Of a stretch of DNA of 64,000 nucleotides, positions 53,106-64,000 are shown one piece after another. Below the pieces are notes generated by a model, which saw only the letters and a program-made list of their open reading frames with translations, had not been told where the DNA came from and did not search any database. Positions within the stretch are counted from its first letter, which is position 1; the number at the start of each line of letters is the position of its first letter. The stretch lies in NCBI GenBank assembly GCA_022730375.1, contig DZDA01000001.1, positions 95,380-159,379 of the forward strand, in the 5' to 3' direction. Position numbers and translations under genes: made by a program. Source of the stretch: Thiomonas intermedia. GTDB lineage: Bacteria > Pseudomonadota > Gammaproteobacteria > Burkholderiales > Burkholderiaceae_C.

Positions 53106-54164
53106 TCATCCGATCAAGCATTGCTGCAGGCCTTTTTCGAGGATGTCGCGCGGCAGATCGATGCCGATGAACACCATCTTGCTCTGCCGCAGCTCCTGCG
53201 CGCCCCAGGGCGCGGCGAGATCGCTGCCCATGAGCTGGTGCACGCCCTGGAAGACGACCTTGCGGTCGATGCCCTGCATGTTCAGCACGCCTTTGTAGCG
53301 CAGCATGCGCGGGCCGTAGACCTGCACGATGGCGCCGAGAAAGTCTTCGAGCTTGGCGGGGTCGAAGGGTTTGTCGGCGCGGTAGACGAAGGATTTCACA
53401 TCATCGTCGTGGTGGTGATGGTGCGGGTGATTGCAGTGTTCGCCGTGTTCGTGATCATGGTCATGGTGGGCATGATCGTGGTGGTCGTGATGATCGTGAT
53501 CGTCGGCCTTGAGGAAATCGGGGTCGATGTCGAGCTTGGCGTTGAGGTTGAAACCCTTGAGGTCGAGCACCTGCGACAGCGGCACCTCGCCGAAATGCAC
53601 CACGCTTTGCTTAGCGCGCGGATTCATATGGGCGAGTCGATGCTGCAGGGCGGCGAGTTCGTCGGCACTGACCAGATCGGCCTTGGAAATGAAGATTTGG
53701 TCGGCAAAACCCACTTGGCGGCGCGCTTCCTGCCGGGTGTCGAGCTGCTGGTTGGCGTGCTTGGCGTCGACCAGTGTGAGGATGGCGTCGAGCATGTACT
53801 GGCTGGCGACCTCGTCGTCCATGAAAAAGGTCTGCGCCACCGGGCCAGGGTCGGCTATGCCGGTGGTCTCGATGACCACGCGGTCGAACACCAGTTCGCC
53901 CTTGCGACGCTTGGCGGCCAGATCAGCCAGCGTGGCGCGCAGATCGTCGCGAATGGTGCAGCAGATGCAGCCATTCGACATCTGCACGATCTGCTCGCCC
54001 GCTTCCTGCACCAGGATGTCGCTGTCAATGTTCTCCTCGCCGAACTCGTTTTCGATCACGGCAATCTTGGAGCCATGCGCTTCGTGCAGCACGCGCTTGA
54101 GCAGGGTGGTTTTGCCGCTGCCGAGAAAACCGGTGACGATGGTGGCGGGAATGAGGGAGGCCAT
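53106..54164 (-). CDS. COG0523 (CobW/YjiA/ZNG1) GTPase with histidine-rich loop
   Basis: A 352-residue G3E GTPase of the metal-chaperone type. Walker A is GFLGSGKT (residues 12-19) and the zinc site CxCC is at residues 66-69. A stretch of about 35 residues (221-255) is more than half His, with Asp and Glu, and should hold metal. The C-terminal CobW_C domain follows. AAGGA precedes the ATG. It lies upstream of dksA in the same direction. Zinc insertion into client proteins is the best guess; cobalt or other metals are not excluded. Confidence 0.85.
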   Translation of the reverse strand: MASLIPATIVTGFLGSGKTTLLKRVLHEAHGSKIAVIENEFGEENIDSDILVQEAGEQIVQMSNGCICCTIRDDLRATLADLAAKRRKGELVFDRVVIETTGIADPGPVAQTFFMDDEVASQYMLDAILTLVDAKHANQQLDTRQEARRQVGFADQIFISKADLVSADELAALQHRLAHMNPRAKQSVVHFGEVPLSQVLDLKGFNLNAKLDIDPDFLKADDHDHHDHHDHAHHDHDHEHGEHCNHPHHHHHDDDVKSFVYRADKPFDPAKLEDFLGAIVQVYGPRMLRYKGVLNMQGIDRKVVFQGVHQLMGSDLAAPWGAQELRQSKMVFIGIDLPRDILEKGLQQCLIG

Positions 54165-54232
54165 GGTGGGATTCCTTGAGAGAAGCAATGCCCATTCAGA
54201 TCGGGGCGATCAATGAAAAATCAACCGGAAGG

Positions 54233-55444
54233 TCAACTGCGGCGCAGCAGCAGCCCCTTGAGATACTCGCCTTCGGGGAAGTGCAGGCTCAAGGGGTGGT
54301 CGAGCCCCGCGCCGGTGCGGGCGACGATCTGGGCGTCTGCGCCCGCGTCGAGTGCGGCGCCAGCGACGATTTTCTGGAACAGATCGGCACTGACGCCGCC
54401 TGAGCACGAAAAGGTGAACAGCCAGCCGCCCGGAGGTAGTAGATGGAAAGCCAGGCGGTTGATGTCTTTGTAGGCGCGCGCGGCGCGTTCGACTTGTTGC
54501 GGGTTGGCGGCGAATTTGGGCGGATCGAGCACGATGGCGTCGAACTGCGCGCCTTCGTCACGCAGGCGGCGCAGGGTGGCGTTGACGTCGGCATCGATGA
54601 AGCTCGCTCGCGCCGGATCGAAGCCATTGAGCTCGACATGCTCGGCCGCAAGGGCCAGCGCGGGCGCGGACGAATCGACCGAGATCACCTGCTGCGCGCC
54701 ACCGGCCAGCGCCGCCAGGGTGAAACCGCCGGTGTAGCTGAAGCAATTGAGCACACGCTGCAACTGGTGCGCGCGCACCGCGTCGGCAAAGCGGGCGCGG
54801 GCGTCGCGCTGGTCGAGATAGAAGCCGGTCTTGTGGCCAGTGGCGACATCGACCCGCAGCCGCAGCCCGTTTTGGCTTTGCCGAAACTCGCTGCGCTCGT
54901 TTTCACGGATCTCGACCTGCGTTTGCCCGTCGCCCAGCAGCCAGCCGGTGGCCGCGGGCAGGCCTTCGCGTTCGCGCAGGGCGGCGTCCGAGCGTTCGTA
55001 AACGCGCGTTTCGGGCATGAGGGCGTGCAGGGCGCTGACGATCACGGATTTCCAGCGCTCGATGCCCGCGCTGCCCGCTTGCAGCACCACGATGTCGGCG
55101 TAGCGATCGACGATGCAGCCGGGCAGACCATCGCTCTCGCCGTGCACCAGGCGGCAGGCGCTCAAATCCAGACCGAGCGCCTGGCGACGCGCGATGGCCG
55201 CGCGCAACTGCTCGGTGAAAAAACGGGCTTCTATGCGTTGCGTGGCCTCGAAGCTCCAGACCCGCAGTCGGATCTGCGAAGCGGGGCTGAACGCGGCCCA
55301 GGCGAGAAACTGGCCGTCGTGCGATTCCACGCGGACGGTTTCTCCACTGTCGGCGCTGCCTTTGGCGATCGAGCTGGCGAACACCCAGGGGTGGCGGCGC
55401 AGCAAGGAGCGTTCCTTGCCCGGATGAAGTCGGATGATTTTCAT
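54233..55444 (-). CDS. rlmI: 23S rRNA (cytosine-1962-C5) methyltransferase
   Basis: A 403-residue protein with an N-terminal PUA domain (HPWVFASSIAKGSADSGETV) and a Rossmann methyltransferase domain. SAM-site features include NCFSYTGGFTLAAL and VDSSAPAL; the catalytic motifs are LDPPKF and FTFSCSGGV with the cysteine nucleophile. These match RlmI, which methylates C1962 of 23S rRNA. Confidence 0.92.
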   Translation of the reverse strand: MKIIRLHPGKERSLLRRHPWVFASSIAKGSADSGETVRVESHDGQFLAWAAFSPASQIRLRVWSFEATQRIEARFFTEQLRAAIARRQALGLDLSACRLVHGESDGLPGCIVDRYADIVVLQAGSAGIERWKSVIVSALHALMPETRVYERSDAALREREGLPAATGWLLGDGQTQVEIRENERSEFRQSQNGLRLRVDVATGHKTGFYLDQRDARARFADAVRAHQLQRVLNCFSYTGGFTLAALAGGAQQVISVDSSAPALALAAEHVELNGFDPARASFIDADVNATLRRLRDEGAQFDAIVLDPPKFAANPQQVERAARAYKDINRLAFHLLPPGGWLFTFSCSGGVSADLFQKIVAGAALDAGADAQIVARTGAGLDHPLSLHFPEGEYLKGLLLRRS

Positions 55445-55453
55445 GGAGGGGCC

Positions 55454-56452
55454 TCAGGGTTTTTTGCGCGCCCGCGGATGGGCGGCGTCGTAGACCTTGG
55501 CCAGATGCTGGAAGTCCAGGCGGGTATAGACCTGCGTGGTGGCGATGCTGGAGTGGCCGAGCAATTCTTGCACCGCGCGCAAATCGCCGCTGGACTGCAG
55601 CACATGCGAGGCGAAGGAGTGGCGCAGCATGTGCGGGTGCACGCGGGCATCGAGCCCGGCGGCGCGGGCGTGCTCGCGCAGCTCCAGCCAGACTCGCTGC
55701 GGCGTGAGGCGCGCGCCGCGTGCGCCCAGAAACAGCGCGGCCTGCGCATCGGCCTCTGCCTCGGGACGTAGCAGCGAGCTTCTGACGGCCAGCCATTGTT
55801 GCAACGCGAGCAGGGCGGGGCGGCCGATGGGCACGCTGCGCCGCTTGTTGCCCTTGCCGGTGACGGTGGCTTCGGCGGCGTCCCAGTCGATCCAGCCGCG
55901 CGCGGTCTTGCTGGCGCGCACGTCGAGCCCGGTGAGCTCGGACACGCGCAGCCCGCAGGAATACAGCAGTTCGGCGATGGCATGTGCCCGCGCGCTGCGG
56001 GTGGCGAAGGGTTCGGCTTGGTGCGGGTGCGATGCGGATGTAGTTTCTTGAGGGGTGTAAGCCGCCAGCGCCACGGCCTGATCGACCGAAAGCGCCTTGG
56101 GCAGCGGCTTGGCGGCCTTGGGCGCGCGCACGTCCTGCACCGGATTGGCGGCCACGAAGCCGAGCCGCCCCATCCAGCGGAAAAAGCTGCGCCAGGCCGA
56201 TAGCCTTGCCGCGATGGCGCGCGGGCTCATACCGCCGGCGTGAAGCTGCGCGGCCCAGCGGCGGATATGCAGCGACTCGATTTGCGCTGCGCCCAGCGTT
56301 TCGGCGCGCTGCAGCAGGTCATCGAGGTCGCGCCGATAGTTGACCAGCGTGCCCTCAGCCAGACGGCGTTCGGTTTGCGCATGCGCGAGATAGTCCGCCG
56401 CCAACTGGCGCAAGGGCGGATTGCTGGGCGGGAGTGAACCGGGCGCGGCCAT
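55454..56452 (-). CDS. xerC: Site-specific tyrosine recombinase
   Basis: A 332-residue recombinase. The N-terminal SAM-like DNA-binding domain covers residues 1-110. The catalytic domain shows Arg in YSCGLRVSELTGL, Lys in VTGKGNKRRSVP, HMLRHSFASH, GHSSIATTQVYTR with the nucleophilic Tyr. XerC resolves chromosome dimers at dif together with XerD. It follows DUF484 and dapF, as in many proteobacteria, so it is a housekeeping gene and not a phage integrase. An insert of about 20 residues (ETTSASHPHQAEPFATR) lies before the first catalytic motif. Confidence 0.93.
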   Translation of the reverse strand: MAAPGSLPPSNPPLRQLAADYLAHAQTERRLAEGTLVNYRRDLDDLLQRAETLGAAQIESLHIRRWAAQLHAGGMSPRAIAARLSAWRSFFRWMGRLGFVAANPVQDVRAPKAAKPLPKALSVDQAVALAAYTPQETTSASHPHQAEPFATRSARAHAIAELLYSCGLRVSELTGLDVRASKTARGWIDWDAAEATVTGKGNKRRSVPIGRPALLALQQWLAVRSSLLRPEAEADAQAALFLGARGARLTPQRVWLELREHARAAGLDARVHPHMLRHSFASHVLQSSGDLRAVQELLGHSSIATTQVYTRLDFQHLAKVYDAAHPRARKKP

Positions 56453-56502
56453 ATTGGCGAACAGCGTGGCGAACAGCGGGGCGGCGAGCAGCCTGGGCGG
56501 GG

Positions 56503-57174
56503 TCAGCGCGCGAGCAGGCCGACGAGCGCAGCACTGGCCAACTGGCTGATGAGGTTGAGGAAGTCAGTGCCCATATCGGCGGTGAAACGCTGGGTGTCGG
56601 GCGAGGCCAGCACCAGTAGCCCCATGCACATGCTGGTGTGCGGGTTTTGCAGCGGAATGAGCGCGAGCGACTGCGCCATCTGCGCATCCGGCAGCCAGTG
56701 CGCGGCCTCGAAGCCGGGGTTGGGGCCGACGAAGGGCGCGGCCAGGCTGGCAGCGAAGGTCTTGGCGTCTTCGCTCACCCCGGTGGCGAAATCAAGCGCG
56801 GCGAACTCTTCGCGCACCGGCCAGAGCTTGAGCGCGGTCATGGGCAGGTCGAAGGCGGACTTGAGGGTGTCCTGCAGCGTTTGCGGCAGTTGCGCCGCCG
56901 CGCCCTGCTGCGCCAGCATGACATCGCGCGCCCACAGCAGCAGCTTGCCGGCCAGGGTTTCGTTGTCCACCGCGTTGCGCATCATCGCGGCGAGGCGATG
57001 CTCCAGAGTGCGCATCTTGTCGCGCAGCATTTCCATCTGCCGTTCTTGCAGCGACACGGCGCGGTTGCCGTGCGGGCTGAGCAGTTGCACGGTGGTGAGC
57101 AGTTCGGCGTGGCGCTCGAAGAATTCGGGGTTGGCGGCCAGGTAGGCGGCCAGATCGTGTTCGCTCAGTTCCAT
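56503..57174 (-). CDS. DUF484 family protein
   Basis: A 223-residue GAF-like protein. It begins LSEHDLAAYLAANPEFFERH, the usual DUF484 start, contains a short coiled-coil (about residues 38-70) and a GAF-type beta domain. Family members sit between dapF and xerC in many proteobacteria, as here. Their function is unknown. The ATG at 57174 lies 13 bases after the dapF stop. Confidence 0.85.
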   Translation of the reverse strand: MELSEHDLAAYLAANPEFFERHAELLTTVQLLSPHGNRAVSLQERQMEMLRDKMRTLEHRLAAMMRNAVDNETLAGKLLLWARDVMLAQQGAAAQLPQTLQDTLKSAFDLPMTALKLWPVREEFAALDFATGVSEDAKTFAASLAAPFVGPNPGFEAAHWLPDAQMAQSLALIPLQNPHTSMCMGLLVLASPDTQRFTADMGTDFLNLISQLASAALVGLLAR

Positions 57175-57187
57175 CGGGTGTTCTCCA

Positions 57188-58051
57188 TCAGGGCAGTTCG
57201 GGAAGGTCGATCGTGCCGTCAAAAACAAAAGCGGCGGGGCCGGTCATGCGCACGGGCTGGCCTGCTCCCGCCCAGGAAATGGTCAGCTCGCCGCCGTGGG
57301 TCTGCACGTCGACCGCGCCTTGCAGCCAGCCGTGGCGCAGCCCGGCCACCACGGCGGCGCAGGCGCCTGTGCCGCAGGCCAGGGTTTCTCCCGCGCCGCG
57401 CTCCCAGACGCGCAGGCGGATGTGCTGGGGGTCGATGATCTGCATGAAGCCCGCGTTGACCCGGCGCGGGAACCGGGGGTGATGCTCAATCAGCGGGCCG
57501 TGGCTGAGCACGGGTCCGGTGTCCACATCGCCCACCCGCTGCACGGCATGCGGGTTGCCCATCGACAGCACACTCACCCAGGCGATGGCCCCTGCGATGT
57601 CCAGCGGCCATTGCTCCCAGCCATCCACCGGCAGCGGCGTCAGGCCGTTGGCCTCGAAAGGCACGCGCGTCAGCTCGAAAACCGGCGCGCCCATGTCCAC
57701 GGTGACGCGGCCATCGGGCTGCAGTTCGGGTTCGATGAGGCCGGAGAGCGTCTGCACCCGGATGCGGCGTTTGGCGGTGAGCCCTTTGCCATGCACATAG
57801 GCGACGAAGCAGCGCGCGCCGTTGCCGCATTGCTCCACCTCGCCGCCGTCGGCGTTGAAAATGCGATAGCCGAAATCGACCTCGGGCGAGTGCGCGGCTT
57901 CGACCACCAGAATCTGGTCGGCGCCCACGCCAAAGTGCCGGTCGGCCAGCAGGCGCAGTTGCGCCGTGTTGAGGGTCAGCGGGGCGCGGGTGGCGTCGAG
58001 CACGACAAAGTCGTTTCCGGCGCCGTGCATTTTGGTGAATGCGAGTTGCAT
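57188..58051 (-). CDS. dapF: Diaminopimelate epimerase
   Basis: A 287-residue pyridoxal-independent epimerase that converts LL- to meso-diaminopimelate for lysine and peptidoglycan. The two catalytic cysteines are seen in [13 protein letters not shown] and [13 protein letters not shown]. The N-terminus [15 protein letters not shown] is typical. It lies three bases downstream of an lpxL-type gene. Confidence 0.96.
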   Translation of the reverse strand: MQLAFTKMHGAGNDFVVLDATRAPLTLNTAQLRLLADRHFGVGADQILVVEAAHSPEVDFGYRIFNADGGEVEQCGNGARCFVAYVHGKGLTAKRRIRVQTLSGLIEPELQPDGRVTVDMGAPVFELTRVPFEANGLTPLPVDGWEQWPLDIAGAIAWVSVLSMGNPHAVQRVGDVDTGPVLSHGPLIEHHPRFPRRVNAGFMQIIDPQHIRLRVWERGAGETLACGTGACAAVVAGLRHGWLQGAVDVQTHGGELTISWAGAGQPVRMTGPAAFVFDGTIDLPELP

Positions 58052-58054
58052 GGG

Positions 58055-58960
58055 TCAGTAAAGAGAAGGCTCGCCTTCTGGGCGGTTCTTGAAGCGCTTG
58101 TGCACCCAATGGTATTGCGCGGGCATGGTGCGCACCTGCTCTTCGATGAACCGGTTCATGCGTCGCAGGTCGGCGTCGATGTCGGCGGGCTTGCCCCGGG
58201 CGTCCAGCGCGGGAAAATCGGCCCAAGCGGGATGCACGGTGATGGCATAGCCGCGCGCGCCGGGCAGCATGCGGGTGACCACCGGATAGACCCGGGCGTT
58301 CGCCGATGCCGCCAGCCGCGGGGCGACGTCCAGCGTGGCGGCGGGCACGCCGAAAAAGTCGATGAAGCGCGAACTGCGCGGGCCGAAGTCCATGTCGGGC
58401 AGGGTGTAGAACGGCACTCCGGCGCGCAGTTGCCGCAACATGCCGGCCGCGCCGTCATGCCGCGAAACGATGGCGGCGGTGTGAAACCGGCTGCGCCGCG
58501 CCACCACCCAGTCGTCGAGCACCTTGTTTTTCTGCGGGGTGTACATGCCCGAGACCGGGCGCGGGGCCACCAGACTGAGCGCCGTCCAGCCGGCATCGAG
58601 CCCCTCGAAATGAAAGCCCAGCAGCAGGGTGTTTTGGCTGCCGTCCATGGCTTCGCTGACCGCGCCGTCGATGTGCAGCAGCCGCTGCAAGCGCCGGGGG
58701 CTGGCGTACCACAGCACCCCGCGCTCCAGGAAGGCGCGGGCCACATAGACGAAATGCCGCCGCCCCACGGCGCGCTGCTGCGCGGCGCTCCAGTTGGGGA
58801 AGCACAGTTGCAGATTGCGCAGGGTGATGCGACGGCGCGATCCGGCCAGTGGCCACAACAGCCAGCCCACCGTGGCGCCCAGCGCAGCCAGCACGGGGTA
58901 GGGCAGCAGGTGCAGCAGCCAGATCAGCGCAATGCTCAGCCGGGCGAGAAGGGCTCTCAT
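58055..58960 (-). CDS. Lipid A biosynthesis acyltransferase, LpxL type
   Basis: A 301-residue inner-membrane acyltransferase. An N-terminal helix is followed by the catalytic motif HFEGLD near residue 117 and by DMDFGPRSSRFIDFFG. It adds a secondary acyl chain to Kdo-lipid A. The next gene upstream is a paralogue, and the pair lies 5' of dapF in one direction. Which of the two is LpxL and which LpxM cannot be settled. Confidence 0.88.
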   Translation of the reverse strand: MRALLARLSIALIWLLHLLPYPVLAALGATVGWLLWPLAGSRRRITLRNLQLCFPNWSAAQQRAVGRRHFVYVARAFLERGVLWYASPRRLQRLLHIDGAVSEAMDGSQNTLLLGFHFEGLDAGWTALSLVAPRPVSGMYTPQKNKVLDDWVVARRSRFHTAAIVSRHDGAAGMLRQLRAGVPFYTLPDMDFGPRSSRFIDFFGVPAATLDVAPRLAASANARVYPVVTRMLPGARGYAITVHPAWADFPALDARGKPADIDADLRRMNRFIEEQVRTMPAQYHWVHKRFKNRPEGEPSLY

Positions 58961-58970
58961 AGGGGGGCTC

Positions 58971-59843
58971 TCATAGGGCCTTTCCGGGTGCGGATTGCTC
59001 AGGCGCCGCGGGCGCGCCGGGAGGGCGTTTGTAGCGGTTGTAGCCCCAGAGATACTGTTCCGGGCAGCGGCGGATCAGGGTTTCCAGCGCTTGGTTAATC
59101 TGCGTGGCAGCGCGCTGCGGATCAGCGTCGAGTTCGCCGGGAAAGGGCTCCAGCGTGAGGATGTAGCCGCGTCCGCCGGGCAGACGCAGCGTCGAGGCCA
59201 GAATGATGCGGGCGTTGCCCAGTTGCGCCAGACGGGCGGGCAGCGTCATGGTGTAGGCGGGGCGGCCAAAAAAGTCGGCCCAAACGCCTTCGCCTTGTGC
59301 CGGCGCCTGATCGGGCAGCAGGCCGACGGACTCGCCCGCGCGCAGGGCGCGCAGCAACTGGCGCACCCCGGCGAGATTGGCCGGTGCCGTGGCGAGGTTG
59401 TGGCGCTGGCGCGACGCCAGCGCCACGGGTTGCAACACGGCCTTGCGCGGTGGCCTGTACATCACGGTGATCGGCCCCCACGTCGCCGCGGCCTGCGCCG
59501 AGACGTCGAAGCCGCCCAGGTGCGGGGCGAGGTAGAGCACGCCTTGGCCGCTGGCGCGCACCGCGTCCACATGCTCCCTGCCGATGACCTGTACTGCGTG
59601 GACCGGGGCTTTGTCGCCGCGGCGAAACCATATGGCGGGCAACTCGCCCGCCATGCGCCCGGCCTGCGCCGCAGCCTTGCGCGCCAGCCGGTCGGGGTCA
59701 TAACCGGCCTGCTGCAGATTGGCGCGCAGGCGCTGGCGGTAGATGCCGGACGCCGCGTACACCGCCAGGCCGAGCGCCGCTCCCAGCGCCTGGAGCAAGC
59801 TCAGGGGCAGATGGGAGAGAAGGCGGAAAAAGCGCAGCAGCAT
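58971..59843 (-). CDS. Lipid A biosynthesis acyltransferase, second LpxL-type paralogue
   Basis: A 290-residue paralogue of its neighbour. The catalytic motif is HLGGFD near residue 117, and DQAPAQGEGVWADFFGRPAYTMTLPA follows as in the family. The ATG at 59843 has AAGGA just upstream; an in-frame ATG six codons earlier is less likely. The C-terminus is Pro/Ala rich. With its neighbour it probably fixes the two secondary acyl chains of lipid A. Confidence 0.88.
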   Translation of the reverse strand: MLLRFFRLLSHLPLSLLQALGAALGLAVYAASGIYRQRLRANLQQAGYDPDRLARKAAAQAGRMAGELPAIWFRRGDKAPVHAVQVIGREHVDAVRASGQGVLYLAPHLGGFDVSAQAAATWGPITVMYRPPRKAVLQPVALASRQRHNLATAPANLAGVRQLLRALRAGESVGLLPDQAPAQGEGVWADFFGRPAYTMTLPARLAQLGNARIILASTLRLPGGRGYILTLEPFPGELDADPQRAATQINQALETLIRRCPEQYLWGYNRYKRPPGAPAAPEQSAPGKAL

Positions 59844-59879
59844 GAATTCCTTGCAGGGCAAAGGGTGTCATGTTACGGA

Positions 59880-59908
59880 TTGGCGGCGCGTGTCCGCAGG
59901 CTTAGAAT
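59880..59908 (+). promoter_or_regulatory. Sigma-70 promoter of metK
   Basis: TTGGCG (59880-59885), a 17-base spacer and TAGAAT (59903-59908) make a good sigma-70 promoter. Transcription would begin near 59915, giving a leader of about 137 bases to the metK start. Confidence 0.7.
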
Positions 59909-59914
59909 GTTTTC

Positions 59915-60051
59915 CACTGCCACCGAGTTAATGACAACTTGCGGGGTGGCAGGGGCGGCAGGCCTTCGGCTTTGCTGCGCAGATGTCCGCTAAAGCGTCG
60001 CCGTGCGAACCTCAAGCGGTGGCGTCAAACCAACCGATTGAAAGGGCCGTC
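59915..60051 (+). promoter_or_regulatory. Structured 5' leader of metK
   Basis: The leader contains a perfect 8-bp stem, CTGCCACC (59917-59924) with GGTGGCAG (59945-59952), around a 20-base loop. Further GC-rich pairings are possible (such as GGCGGCAGGCC with later bases). It ends in AAAGGG ahead of the ATG. A SAM-responsive element would make sense, but I match no known riboswitch class with confidence. Confidence 0.45.
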
Positions 60052-61245
<1,194 letters not shown>

Positions 61246-61270
61246 AGGGACGTTGGTCGGGACGGTCAGG

Positions 61271-63958
<2,688 letters not shown>

Positions 63959-64000
63959 AGGCGGGGATGCAACGATGCTAGACCTGACCCCGTTCAGTTT

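Noticed and set aside
54165..54232. Zur-type zinc operator ahead of the COG0523 gene
   Set aside because: I looked for an AT-rich inverted repeat of the Zur type and found none in this short gap.
55454..56452. Phage or island integrase
   Set aside because: The dapF-DUF484-xerC order is the usual housekeeping context. No att-like repeats or phage genes are near.
59915..60051. SAM-II riboswitch upstream of metK
   Set aside because: A GCTAAAG stretch is reminiscent of the SAM-II tail, but the stem, loop and pseudoknot partners do not line up. Kept only as an unclassified leader.

Overview
The window is about 64 kb of GC-rich, densely coding bacterial chromosome. Gene families and gene order point to a betaproteobacterium of the order Burkholderiales: nuoM-nuoN-DUF2818-NUDIX, hslVU beside a STAS protein and dksA, a dapF-DUF484-xerC run, and tandem lpxL-type acyltransferases. 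A Thiomonas-like genus is my guess only. There is no rRNA, tRNA, CRISPR array or intact insertion sequence that I can recognise.

Layout. 1-3011: end of the respiratory complex I operon (nuoM partial, nuoN, DUF2818, NUDIX hydrolase). 3021-6495: a MraY/WecA-type sugar-phosphate transferase, a LolC/E-type permease without its ATPase, and a COG4255-like protein. 6567-14860: a giant alpha-2-macroglobulin with an intact thioester motif, overlapping pbpC. A repeat is inserted in frame inside the macroglobulin gene. 14895-16532: an OFA-family MFS transporter.

16880-34656: an aryl polyene pigment locus of xanthomonadin type, in two convergent operons. The + operon has a flavin-halogenase-like protein, a XanB2-type chorismatase, a MipA/OmpV barrel, a glycerolipid-type acyltransferase and a GT2 glycosyltransferase. 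The - operon starts at a TATAAT promoter and runs through an acyl carrier protein, a COG4648 membrane protein, an aryl-AMP ligase, a dehydratase, an LpxL-like acyltransferase, a LolA-like carrier, an MMPL exporter, a NodB deacetylase, a methyltransferase, a ketosynthase, a ketosynthase-like partner, a second dehydratase, a ketoreductase and a Kef-type antiporter. Together they can make hydroxybenzoate from chorismate, activate it, extend it to a conjugated polyene, tailor it and place it in the outer membrane.

34906-38783: a DeaD-type RNA helicase, a fused SpmA-SpmB protein and an unknown protein. 38865-47168: a complete urate-to-ureidoglycolate module (puuD, uraH, a uraD-allC fusion, puuE, an NCS2 permease, an M20 hydrolase) around a divergent GntR regulator with a likely operator. 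47251-54164: coaX, hslU, hslV, a STAS-domain protein, a DksA with a degenerate zinc finger, and a histidine-rich COG0523 GTPase. 54233-59843: rlmI, xerC, DUF484, dapF and two lpxL-type genes. 60052-63958: metK behind a structured leader, proline iminopeptidase, ppnP and argG.

Most likely to repay follow-up: the pigment locus with its unusual extra genes, the in-frame repeat in the macroglobulin gene, the metK leader, the GntR operator, and a 21-bp element present three times, twice ending on a stop codon.
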